Source of the DNA: Anaerolineae bacterium | GTDB taxonomy: Bacteria > Chloroflexota > Anaerolineae > Aggregatilineales > UBA2796 | Length of the DNA stretch: 64,000 nt | Direction: 5' to 3' | NCBI GenBank assembly: GCA_019637615.1 | Contig: JAHBVJ010000029.1 | Location: forward strand, 1 to 64,000 | In this document: piece after piece, positions 1 to 8,131 of the stretch | How positions within the stretch are numbered: position 1 is the first letter of the stretch | How the letters are laid out: every line of letters starts with the position of its first letter | Made by a program: the position numbers and the translations under genes | The notes under the pieces: generated by a model | The model's input: the letters and a program-made list of their open reading frames with translations, nothing else | What the model was told of the DNA's origin: nothing | Database searches by the model: none

Positions 1-1945
1 GAGGTGCTGCTACATCTTGTTTGTTAAACCGCAAATGCCCCGTCGCTAGAAGGATTACCTTCCGCCATTTAACACCGCGAAGGGCGTGTTTCACTGCTTC
101 GCGGTAAAATCGTTCACTCGCAAGACGACAACCAGCCAAAAACTCTTGAATACTGCGGTGCGGAAAGGTGAACATGCGTAACCCGTTTGCATCTTGTCCA
201 CGAGAAATGAATAAGCCAGCTTGCTTCTCGACATAGTTGCAGAATGCCATTCCCTTAGTGCCATCGTCTCCTAGACGCTCTTTCGCAATTGCAATTACCC
301 TAGCTTCCGGAATATCGGCCGAGCCTTCACGTTCAGTCTGCTTATCATGCGCATCGTACGCAATTTCATATAATAGTGAATAGAGATCTGCTTCGCGAAT
401 ATCAAGAATTAGAAGCAAATTAGTAGCGGCGGTTCGCCTCCAACGTAACAACAGCATTTCAACACACTTAGCATATAGTACTGCTTCTTCACGTGGTAGT
501 GTACCTTCATGACTATGTACAATTGCCATTTGTGTCAACAGCATAGGATTACTCGCTAATGATCCTATATCAAGTACACCAATGGCCGCATCGAGACGTC
601 TCGCGTTCTCACTGGCTCTCTGCGCATTGTTTTCACCCAAGACTTGCAACGCTTGGTACCATTTGCGCACAAATTCTGATATTTTCTCACGACTGAATTG
701 GGCAATTGTCTCGACAGCAAAGCCATTGATGTGTAAAATGGGATTAGTATAACTAAGAATTCGACAAGTTAGAATATATCGGTTTTTGACATGAAAACGT
801 GACACAAAATCGTGGATAACTTCGCGAATCAACTGTCGACGTTCACTTGGAACTTCATCAAGACCATCCATAAGAATTAGCGCTTGTCCATCTTCCAGAG
901 CATTAATTAACGATTGATAGGAGTTTTCTAATGCGTCTTTTTTCAAGACATGTTCTAGATGTTGGATAAGCATTATAGCTGTGCCATGTACTGCATCTCT
1001 CGGTAGTTCTTGAGCAAAGTCGCGCAGAGCAATCATAATAGGAACTAGTGCACCATGTGTCCAACCCTGTGTTTGAGCTAGCCAATCACCACCTACAAAG
1101 ACTTGTGTACCAGTTAAGCATAAGGCTAGAAAATTTAGGAAAGTGCTTTTGCCACTTCCAGGATCGCCAAGCAATACTAGTCGACGATTTATGTTCGCTG
1201 CTTCCATTACTGTTAAAGCGGCTGAAGAATCATAATTGTCATCATTCTTTTGCGCTACTGGCTGTTCAAATAATATCTTATCGTCTGATCTACGCCAGAC
1301 TTGTCTTTGGGTATCTAGAGGTGTATAAACTTGATTAATCGCAATTGTCCGGTCGTCATCACTAGCATTATGAGGCACAAGTACGTGTAGTAATCCACTC
1401 CTCTTGCTCTGTCTATGTAGCCAACGCAAATAGTGATCAAGATTGCTCATCTGTGTTGGTAAGCTATAAGGAGCCAATGCAGCTAAAATCTGCAATTTCA
1501 AATTGTCTTCGGTTGTAAAAAAACCTACTTGGGATCCATTGGTTTTAACATTTTCCTTGAACTGCTCAAGGTCAGTTCGTGCATCTAACTCCATCTCAGA
1601 AACGGGCCATGGATACTTATCATCCATGATAAAGCACAAGCGAGGAATCGGCTTGCCATTATACTTGACCTCGCCTGCCCATTCGTATTCCAGCTCAGTA
1701 ATACTTTTTCCACCAAATCCATCTGGTCGCCAACCATACCGATGAGCGAATATACCAATATAGACTTGACACTCATTTACCCATTGTTTGCACAAATCGA
1801 CGGATCGCTCACCTGTGACCGGCTTGTGCTCCATCCCAATTGGATGTAAACCAGCAGTCAATATGGCATCTATGGCGGCACGTCGATAAGTCGGTAAATC
1901 ATAACTTGTACTACTGATAAACACGTCAATTCGAGGTTTATACAT
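1..1945 (-). CDS. DUF4062-NACHT STAND-type NTPase (partial)
   Basis: The minus frame is open from an ATG at 1945 to the left edge, giving about 648 codons with the C-terminus missing. Residues 4-90 form a DUF4062 domain (PRIDVFISSTSYDLPTYRRA, then IGIFAHRYGW and SITELEYEW). A NACHT NTPase follows, with Walker A LLGDPGSGKST near residue 258 and Walker B LILMDGLDEVP near residue 360. The visible C-terminal part ends in helical sequence (FPHRSIQEFLAGC) typical of NACHT winged-helix/superhelical regions. In this class the N-terminal domain is the effector or adaptor and the NACHT module is the signalling switch; many such proteins are anti-phage or stress sensors. The stretch is clearly AT-richer than the genes to its right, which suggests acquisition. 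An in-frame ATG at 1972 is an alternative start, but the family N-terminus fits 1945. The ligand is unknown. Confidence 0.85.
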   Translation of the reverse strand, partial: MYKPRIDVFISSTSYDLPTYRRAAIDAILTAGLHPIGMEHKPVTGERSVDLCKQWVNECQVYIGIFAHRYGWRPDGFGGKSITELEYEWAGEVKYNGKPIPRLCFIMDDKYPWPVSEMELDARTDLEQFKENVKTNGSQVGFFTTEDNLKLQILAALAPYSLPTQMSNLDHYLRWLHRQSKRSGLLHVLVPHNASDDDRTIAINQVYTPLDTQRQVWRRSDDKILFEQPVAQKNDDNYDSSAALTVMEAANINRRLVLLGDPGSGKSTFLNFLALCLTGTQVFVGGDWLAQTQGWTHGALVPIMIALRDFAQELPRDAVHGTAIMLIQHLEHVLKKDALENSYQSLINALEDGQALILMDGLDEVPSERRQLIREVIHDFVSRFHVKNRYILTCRILSYTNPILHINGFAVETIAQFSREKISEFVRKWYQALQVLGENNAQRASENARRLDAAIGVLDIGSLASNPMLLTQMAIVHSHEGTLPREEAVLYAKCVEMLLLRWRRTAATNLLLILDIREADLYSLLYEIAYDAHDKQTEREGSADIPEARVIAIAKERLGDDGTKGMAFCNYVEKQAGLFISRGQDANGLRMFTFPHRSIQEFLAGCRLASERFYREAVKHALRGVKWRKVILLATGHLRFNKQDVAAP

Positions 1946-2048
1946 AAGCCACGCAAGACTCCAAGCTGACATTCAAGACAGCCAACAGCTAACTAGTCAT
2001 AGGAATGTAGGTCAATTATAGCGCAAACTGCGAAAATATTAACTTACT

Positions 2049-3740
2049 CTAGCCATCTACCTTCCCAATCGCCGCCGGAATCGCATGGAGCACGTCGCTG
2101 GCAAGCACGGAAGCCGTCGTGCCGAGCCGTTCCGTCGCCACGTTGCCCGCCGTCCCGTGGATGAACGCCGCCAGCATCGCCGCGTCAAACGGATCAAGCC
2201 CCTGCGCCAGACAGCCGACGATAGCGCCTGCCAGCACATCGCCCGTGCCCGCGCGGGACAGCGCCGGAGTCGCCACCGGAATCACGGCGACGCGACCATC
2301 CGGATCAGCGATGATGGTGTTCGCGCCCTTAAGCACCAGCACGCAGTTCCATGCTCTGGCTTTCTCACGCGCCAACAAATAGCGGTTCCGCTGCACGATC
2401 TGCGAGGGCGACTTATCACCCTGCGCCTCGATGTTTGCCAACCGCGCCATCTCGCCCGGATGTGGCGTCAGGATCGTGCGAGGCGGCAGGCGCTTCCACC
2501 AAGCATCCATCTTCGCCAGCAAATTCAATGCATCGGCGTCGATGACTAGTGGGGGCGGCTTGATCTCCGGCGCAGTAGGCGCAGCGGGCTGTCCATCCAT
2601 TGCCATCGAGGGCGGTGGCGGATCGGGATACGTGGTGGGCAGCGGATCGGCCTTATCATCGAGCGGAAACAGTACGTCCATGAACGCGCCCGTGGCTTCC
2701 GCCGTGCCCAAGCCGGGGCCGATCAGGGCGGCGGTGTAATCGGGGAAGCGATCCCAGATCACGTCTGCCGCGCTCTCGTCTATCGCGCCATATTCGTGCG
2801 AGAGTTCCAGCCATGTCGCCTCAAGGATGCGCGGAGCCAATAAGCCGACATTCGGCGCGGGCGTCGCCACCGTCACCAAGCCCGCTCCTACGCGATAGGC
2901 GCTCTCCGCCGCCAGCGCCACCGCCCCGATGTACTGCCCTGATCCCGCCACGACCAGCGCCTTGCCGAAGGTGCCCTTGTTGGCATCCGCCGGACGCTTG
3001 GGCATCAGTGGACGCACCACGTCAAGCGTGACGACCTGTTGCAACGTGGGATAGTTGATCGTGCTCGGCAGTTCCAGCGAGGCAACCATCAGCGTGCCGA
3101 GCAGTCCCGCGCCCGGATAGCAGACATGCCCCGGCTTGAGTGCTTCGAACGTGATCGTTTCGGTGGCGGGCAGGGTTTCCGGCGCGGCTTGCCCCGTATC
3201 CGCGTCCACACCGGATGGAATATCGACGGCGAGGAAATGGATCGGCTTTTCCCTCAACTGCGGGATCGCGTTACGTTCGTCCAAGCCTTGTTTGACCATT
3301 TTCAGCAGCGTTTGCACATCCTCGCGCAGGGGCAGCTTCGCGCCCGTGCCGAGCACCGCGTCTACCACGACATCCGCGCGTTTCATCACGGTGCGCGTCG
3401 CGGTGTAATTGGTGTACTTGTCGTTGGAGAAGATGATGCATGGGATATTTTCCGTCACGAACAGCTTGATCTGCTCGTCGGAAAAATCGCGCAACGAGAC
3501 GAAGCCGATAGTCATCACGGTTTCGTCTTTGAGCATACGCGCGGCGACCAAGCCATCACCGCCGTTGTTGCCCTTGCCGATCAGGAACAGCACGCGGCTC
3601 TCTTGCGTATCCGGCAGCAGCACTTTGATGCGGTCTGCCACCGCCCGCCCCGCCGTTTCCATCATCTCTTTGTACGAATAGCCTGCGGCATCGGCGGCAG
3701 CTTCCAGCGCCCGCATTTCTTCGACAGTTACGATACGCAT
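2049..3740 (-). CDS. nnr: Bifunctional NAD(P)H-hydrate epimerase / ADP-dependent NAD(P)HX dehydratase
   Basis: This enzyme repairs hydrated NADH and NADPH: the N-terminal YjeF domain epimerises NAD(P)HX and the C-terminal ribokinase-like domain dehydrates it using ADP. The N-domain (about 1-235) carries KGNNGGDGLVAAR and VDAVLGTG. The C-domain carries GKALVVAGSGQYIGA, GPGLG, VIDADALNLL, LTPHPGEMARL and SRAGTGDVLAG. The 563 residues exceed the usual 490-520 because of a proline/alanine-rich insertion at roughly residues 358-398, between GPGLG and VIDADAL. The ATG at 3740 has AGGAG about 6 bases upstream and lies 12 bases after the stop of the SDR gene, so the two are probably co-transcribed. 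Confidence 0.95.
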   Translation of the reverse strand: MRIVTVEEMRALEAAADAAGYSYKEMMETAGRAVADRIKVLLPDTQESRVLFLIGKGNNGGDGLVAARMLKDETVMTIGFVSLRDFSDEQIKLFVTENIPCIIFSNDKYTNYTATRTVMKRADVVVDAVLGTGAKLPLREDVQTLLKMVKQGLDERNAIPQLREKPIHFLAVDIPSGVDADTGQAAPETLPATETITFEALKPGHVCYPGAGLLGTLMVASLELPSTINYPTLQQVVTLDVVRPLMPKRPADANKGTFGKALVVAGSGQYIGAVALAAESAYRVGAGLVTVATPAPNVGLLAPRILEATWLELSHEYGAIDESAADVIWDRFPDYTAALIGPGLGTAEATGAFMDVLFPLDDKADPLPTTYPDPPPPSMAMDGQPAAPTAPEIKPPPLVIDADALNLLAKMDAWWKRLPPRTILTPHPGEMARLANIEAQGDKSPSQIVQRNRYLLAREKARAWNCVLVLKGANTIIADPDGRVAVIPVATPALSRAGTGDVLAGAIVGCLAQGLDPFDAAMLAAFIHGTAGNVATERLGTTASVLASDVLHAIPAAIGKVDG

Positions 3741-3752
3741 TCGACACTCCTG

Positions 3753-4757
3753 TTAGCCCCGGCGCGGTTTGACGATCCCTTCGCGATAATACCAATCAAG
3801 CGTAGCACGAACGCCATCACGGAACGAAATCGGCTGGAAGTTGAGGTCGCGTTTGGCCTTTTCGCTGCTCACGCGCCAATAATTGAACACGTAGGAGCGC
3901 AGATTGAGCGGATAATACGGCTCGATATGCGTGTATTCGCTGAGAGCCGTCCACACATACGCCAGCGCGATCATCGACCAGCCGGGGACGTTCAGTCGGA
4001 AGCGCGAGATACCCGCCTCCTCGCTCACGATGTCGTTGGCCTGATGATGCGTCATCGTCTCGCCACATATGTTGTAGACTTCGCCCGCTTTGCCCAGTTT
4101 CAGGGCGTTGATCGCGCTGGCGGCGACATCGCCCGTGTAGACGGGGAACGTGATGTATCTGCCATTGTTGAGCTGAATCCGCAAGCCTTTGATCGGGTCT
4201 TCGATGAACAGGCGGTTGAAGGCGTAACGCCCATGCGGGCCGTAGAATGCGCCGGGGCGGAGCACCACGACGGGCAGTTTGTGATCGTGGAAGTAATCGA
4301 GCGCGACCTGTTCGCCGCGCAGTTTGCTGCGCTGGTACGGATCGACGGGATGGGTGGGGTGGGTTTCGTCCACCAGCAGATCGGGCAGCGGCGTCCCCAC
4401 CACCACGACCGTCGAGATGTGAATGAACTTCTCCACGCCCGCGTTGACCGCCGCTTGCATCACATGGCGCGAACCGATCACGTTAGTCTGCTCGAATTGT
4501 TCGCGTTTGCCCCAAAAGCTGAAGCGCCCCGCCGCGTGGATCACGTACTGGCAGCCTTCCACTGCTTGCTGGATCAGCGCTTCATCCTCGACATCGCCCT
4601 GTACGATCTCGACACCCAACGGGTGCAACCATGCGGAACGTTCTGGATGGCGGGTCAGCGCGCGGACGTGATACCCCTGCTGGACGAGCATCGGCAGCAA
4701 ACTATGCCCCAGAAAGCCGGTGCCGCCTGTTACAAATATTTTTGGAGAGCTTGTCAT
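3753..4757 (-). CDS. NAD(P)-dependent epimerase/dehydratase (SDR), possible 3-ketosphinganine/ceramide reductase
   Basis: An extended short-chain dehydrogenase of 334 residues. VTGGTGFLGHSLL near the N-terminus is the Rossmann dinucleotide motif and YQRSK is the catalytic YxxxK. The C-terminal part resembles 3-beta-hydroxysteroid dehydrogenase/dihydroflavonol-reductase-like SDRs. I start it at the ATG at 4757, immediately before TSSPKIFVTGG; the longer frame from 4811 would begin inside the terminator hairpin. It lies downstream of a serine-palmitoyltransferase-like gene. In Caulobacter an NAD-dependent epimerase-type SDR (CerR) works beside Spt in ceramide synthesis, so a ketosphingolipid reductase role is a plausible inference. 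Sterol, hopanoid or sugar-type substrates cannot be excluded. Confidence 0.75.
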   Translation of the reverse strand: MTSSPKIFVTGGTGFLGHSLLPMLVQQGYHVRALTRHPERSAWLHPLGVEIVQGDVEDEALIQQAVEGCQYVIHAAGRFSFWGKREQFEQTNVIGSRHVMQAAVNAGVEKFIHISTVVVVGTPLPDLLVDETHPTHPVDPYQRSKLRGEQVALDYFHDHKLPVVVLRPGAFYGPHGRYAFNRLFIEDPIKGLRIQLNNGRYITFPVYTGDVAASAINALKLGKAGEVYNICGETMTHHQANDIVSEEAGISRFRLNVPGWSMIALAYVWTALSEYTHIEPYYPLNLRSYVFNYWRVSSEKAKRDLNFQPISFRDGVRATLDWYYREGIVKPRRG

Positions 4758-4811
4758 GCCGTCAATGTCGTTTCTATGCCTATGGCGTGGCTGGATTAGG
4801 GGAATCGGCAC

Positions 4812-4849
4812 AAAAAATCCCCCTCAACGGATGTGCCGTGAAGGGGATT
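4812..4849 (-). terminator. Rho-independent terminator after the oxoamine synthase gene
   Basis: Read on the minus strand, 4849-4818 forms a strong stem (AATCCCCTTCACGG against CCGTTGAGGGGGATT, one bulge, short loop), followed by six T residues (4817-4812). It lies in the 111-base gap between the oxoamine synthase stop and the SDR start, so it ends or attenuates transcription before the SDR and nnr genes. Confidence 0.8.
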
Positions 4850-4868
4850 ATGAATATCCCAGCCCTAC

Positions 4869-6089
4869 TTAGCCAAGATTCTCGCTGGTGAGCGCCTGTT
4901 GATTCATCAGGAACAAATCCAGCCGTTCGCCCACCAGTTTCAACGCTGCCAACGCCCGATCGAGGTGCTCGCGCGTGTGCGTTGCCGTGTAGCTGGTGCG
5001 CAGCAAACTGAGCGCGGGCGGCACTCCCGGCGGCACGACGGGGTTGGTGTACACGCCCTCATCGATCAGCGCGCGCCACGCCAGCACCGTGCGGATTTCG
5101 TCGCGGATGATGATCGGGATGATCGGCGTGTTGCTGTAGCCGATGTCAAAACCCATCTCACGCAGATTCTTGCGCATGTATTCGGCGTTATCCCACAGGC
5201 TTTCCACGATCCCCGGCTCCGACTCGATAATGTCGAGGCAAGCCAGCACCGTCGCGGCATTGGCGGGTGGCAGACTGGCGCTGAAGATCAAGGGGCGGGC
5301 GTTATGCTGGATGTAGTGCAGCACGTCCGCCTTGCCGACGATGTAGCCGCCGACCGAGGCGAAGCTCTTGCTGAAAGTACCCATCATCACATCGATGTCG
5401 TCCATCATGTTGAAGTGCGCCACCGTGCCACGCCCACCGGGGCCGTTGACGCCCACACCGTGCGCGTCATCCACCATGATGCGCGCGCCATATTTCTTGC
5501 ACAGCGCCACGATCTCTTTCAGCGGGGCGATGTCGCCGCCCATGCTGTACACGCCGTCGATCACCACCAGCTTGCCAGCGGTGTCCGGGACATTGTTGAG
5601 CACGCGCTCTAAGCTGCTCAGGTCGCTGTGCTGGAAGCGGCGCATCTCACCGAGGCACATCATGCAGCCATCCACGATGCTGGCGTGGTCTTCTTTGTCC
5701 ACGATCACGTAGTCGCCCTTGCCGACCAGCGCGGTGATGGTGCCCACATTGGCCTGATAGCCCGTGGTGAAGGTCAGCGCGGCTTCCGCGCCGTGGAAGC
5801 GTGCCAAGCGGCGTTCCAACTCAAGATGCAGTTCCAAGGTGCCGTTCAAAAAGCGGCTGCCGGTGCAACTGGTGCCATAAGTGGCGATAGCATCCATAGC
5901 CGCTTGGCGCACTTTGGGATGCGTGGTCAACCCCAGATAGTTATTGGAGCCGATCATCACGACGTCTTTCCCATTTATACGCGCCGTGGTGCCCTCAGAA
6001 TTTTGAAGGGGTTGGAAATAAGGGTAGATGCCCATTTCCTTGGCTTCTTTGACTCGCGTATAATTGCGCACTTTATCGAACAGATCCAT
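4869..6089 (-). CDS. PLP-dependent alpha-oxoamine synthase, serine palmitoyltransferase-like
   Basis: This fold-type I PLP enzyme (406 residues) condenses an acyl-CoA with an amino acid and releases CO2. The internal aldimine lysine is about K241 in GTFSKSFASVGG. The ring-stacking histidine is in KEDHASIVDG and the PLP aspartate in VDDAHGVG. The family includes Kbl, BioF, HemA and Spt. As I recall the families, the N-terminus (GIYPYFQPL), SCTGSRFLNGTLELH and PIIPI...GVYTNPVVPPGVPP resemble bacterial serine palmitoyltransferases (Bacteroidetes type) more than Kbl or BioF. Spt makes 3-ketosphinganine, the first step of sphingolipid synthesis. The start at 6089 has CGGAG upstream. The 2-amino-3-ketobutyrate CoA ligase annotation is the main alternative. 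Confidence 0.8.
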   Translation of the reverse strand: MDLFDKVRNYTRVKEAKEMGIYPYFQPLQNSEGTTARINGKDVVMIGSNNYLGLTTHPKVRQAAMDAIATYGTSCTGSRFLNGTLELHLELERRLARFHGAEAALTFTTGYQANVGTITALVGKGDYVIVDKEDHASIVDGCMMCLGEMRRFQHSDLSSLERVLNNVPDTAGKLVVIDGVYSMGGDIAPLKEIVALCKKYGARIMVDDAHGVGVNGPGGRGTVAHFNMMDDIDVMMGTFSKSFASVGGYIVGKADVLHYIQHNARPLIFSASLPPANAATVLACLDIIESEPGIVESLWDNAEYMRKNLREMGFDIGYSNTPIIPIIIRDEIRTVLAWRALIDEGVYTNPVVPPGVPPALSLLRTSYTATHTREHLDRALAALKLVGERLDLFLMNQQALTSENLG

Positions 6090-6481
6090 GATGGCTTACT
6101 CCGAGACCGTTACAACTTGTTTACGGTGATTATGGTCAGTGTCCTGTACTATAAATAGTAAACACCAATCCACTGAAGGTGATGTGGACGATCACAAAAT
6201 TTCTAATTTGTTCATTGTAACATCGTTCACAAGCATGTAGAGTGTATCACAACTTGCACAGTTCTCTACTCGGCATCTTCCACAGTCTCGACAACGTGGT
6301 ATTCTTTGTATCAGCGATTGGTGATGAGTGGTGGGCGCGACGTAACGTTACTGAATATTCACAACACGGCTTCAATCCCAACGCGGCCTCTCTGCGTTGA
6401 GAATGACGCCAGCAGGTTTGCGGGAATTTATTCTTGGGCAATACTTAACGCTTGACACTAACATTCAGAGGAATTCACGGC
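6090..6481. other. Divergent intergenic region, oxoamine synthase / threonine synthase
   Basis: 392 bases between divergent genes, moderately AT-rich. It must hold both promoters. I see a 10-base perfect palindrome GTAACGTTAC at 6342-6351, but no convincing T-box, riboswitch or consensus sigma70 promoter. Short open frames here have no RBS or recognisable content. Confidence 0.5.
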
Positions 6482-8131
6482 ATGGCAACGATGCCAGATA
6501 AACATATCGATTTACAGTGCGTTCACTGTGGTCATATCACGCCTTTCATCAAGCCCGTTCCCGCTTGCCCCAAATGCGGTGAAAATATCCTGCGTGCCAA
6601 ATATGACCTCAAAGCGCTGCGCGACTCCGGCTGGATCGACAAAGTGCTCACCCGCGAACCGGGCATGTGGCGCTATCACGAACTACTGCCCCTGTACAAC
6701 ACCGACAACATCGTCAGCCTTGGCGAAGGCAGCACGCCGCTCCTCCACGCCAAAAACCTCGGCATGATGCTCGGCCTCAAGAATCTGTACATCAAAGATG
6801 AGCGTCAGGGGCCAACCGCCTCGTTCAAAGATCGCCAAGCCTCCGTCGCTATCTCGGTCATGCGCGAACAGGGCGTCAAGGAAGCAGTGGTTGCCTCGAC
6901 GGGCAACGTCGCCATCGCGTATTCGGCCTTCGCGGCGCGCGCTGGCATCAAAATGTGGTCGTTCCTCACCAGCATGGTTCCCGGCGAGAAAATGCGCGAA
7001 GCTGCCATCTACGGCGGCGAGGTAATCAAGGTCACAGGCACGTACGATCAGGCCAAGATCGTTGCTTCCAGCTTTGCCGAAAGTCGCGGCCTGTTCCTCG
7101 ACAAAGGCATCAAGAGCGTCGCCGCCGTCGAAAGCATGAAGACGATGGCCTTCGAGATCGCGCAGCAGCTCGGCTGGAAAGCGCCGGACTGGTTCATTCA
7201 GGCGGTTAGCGGCGGGATGGGGCCAATCGGCGTGGCGAAAGGCTTCGAAGAACTGCTCGAACTCGGCCTGATCGACAAATCGCCCTCGATCGGCATTGTG
7301 CAGTCGGCGGGCTGCGCCCCGATGGTACGCGCCTTCAAGAATGGTCAGCGTGTGGCGACTCCCGTCGAGAATCCGCAGACCATCATCGCCACACTCTCTA
7401 CGGGCAACCCCGGACGTGCCTACGAACTGCTCTACGACATCATCGGGCAGCACGGCGGCAGCATGGAAGACGCCACCGACGAGGAAGCCTTTAACGCCAC
7501 CCGCATTATCGCTCAGACCGAAGGCTTGTCTGTCGAACCCGCCACCGCCGTCGCTTTCGCAGGGCTGATCAAGCTGGCACGGCGCGGCATCATCAAGCCG
7601 AATGAAGTCGTGGTGATCAACTGCTCCGGACACACCTTCCCCGTCGAAACGCAAATCCTCGGTGACCAGTACGCGCGTCAAGTCGATGTTAGCGGGCTGA
7701 ACCAGAAGGTAAGCCTGCCCGAAGAAGGTTTGCTTGCCGCCCTCGAAAATATGGAGCACCGCATCCGGCGTATCGTTGTCATCGAAGACAACGAGGCAGC
7801 GGGTCGCCTGATCATGCGTATCCTGCAAGCCAAGGGCAAATATGAGGTGCATCTCGCTACGGGCGGAGCCGAAGGGGTGGTCTTGGTCGAGCGCATGAAG
7901 CCCGATCTGGTCATCACTGACCTGATGATGCCGGACATCGACGGCTTCAAAGTCATCGACGCGATAAAATCGGATGATCGGCTGCGTTCGATCCCCGTCA
8001 TCGTGTTGACGGCGAAGGAACTCACGATTAGTGAACGCGAACGGCTCAACGGGCAGATCAGCGGTCTGTTACAAAAAGGCTCGTTCATGGACGAAGATCT
8101 GTTGCAGAGTATTGTGGATGCCTTGTCATGA
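6482..8131 (+). CDS. thrC: Threonine synthase fused to a response-regulator receiver domain
   Basis: The enzyme part (about residues 1-410) converts O-phosphohomoserine to threonine. It opens with a zinc-ribbon (CVHCG ... CPKCG), carries the PLP lysine near residue 116 in GPTASFKDRQ, and has the STGNVAIAYSAFAARAG and NCSGHTFPVE motifs. After a short helical linker, residues about 430-549 form a complete CheY-like receiver: acidic pair in VVIEDNE, phospho-acceptor Asp in LVITDLMMPD, Thr in VLTAKE and Lys in LLQKG. I start at the ATG at 6482 because AGAGGA sits 9 bases upstream; the frame is also open from 6452. The stop overlaps the next gene by ATGA, so it is translationally coupled to a receiver-histidine kinase. 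A receiver on a biosynthetic enzyme is unusual and suggests phosphorylation-dependent control or scaffolding. Confidence 0.92.
   Translation: MATMPDKHIDLQCVHCGHITPFIKPVPACPKCGENILRAKYDLKALRDSGWIDKVLTREPGMWRYHELLPLYNTDNIVSLGEGSTPLLHAKNLGMMLGLKNLYIKDERQGPTASFKDRQASVAISVMREQGVKEAVVASTGNVAIAYSAFAARAGIKMWSFLTSMVPGEKMREAAIYGGEVIKVTGTYDQAKIVASSFAESRGLFLDKGIKSVAAVESMKTMAFEIAQQLGWKAPDWFIQAVSGGMGPIGVAKGFEELLELGLIDKSPSIGIVQSAGCAPMVRAFKNGQRVATPVENPQTIIATLSTGNPGRAYELLYDIIGQHGGSMEDATDEEAFNATRIIAQTEGLSVEPATAVAFAGLIKLARRGIIKPNEVVVINCSGHTFPVETQILGDQYARQVDVSGLNQKVSLPEEGLLAALENMEHRIRRIVVIEDNEAAGRLIMRILQAKGKYEVHLATGGAEGVVLVERMKPDLVITDLMMPDIDGFKVIDAIKSDDRLRSIPVIVLTAKELTISERERLNGQISGLLQKGSFMDEDLLQSIVDALS

Noticed and set aside
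3039..4799. Long plus-strand open frame (586 codons) opposite nnr and the SDR gene
   Set aside because: It is antisense to two well-supported genes, spans their junction, is rich in Arg/His/Gln with no domain, and has no RBS. It reflects GC-rich codon bias.
6090..6481. T-box or threonine leader riboswitch upstream of thrC
   Set aside because: No T-box sequence, specifier stem or terminator/antiterminator pair could be found.
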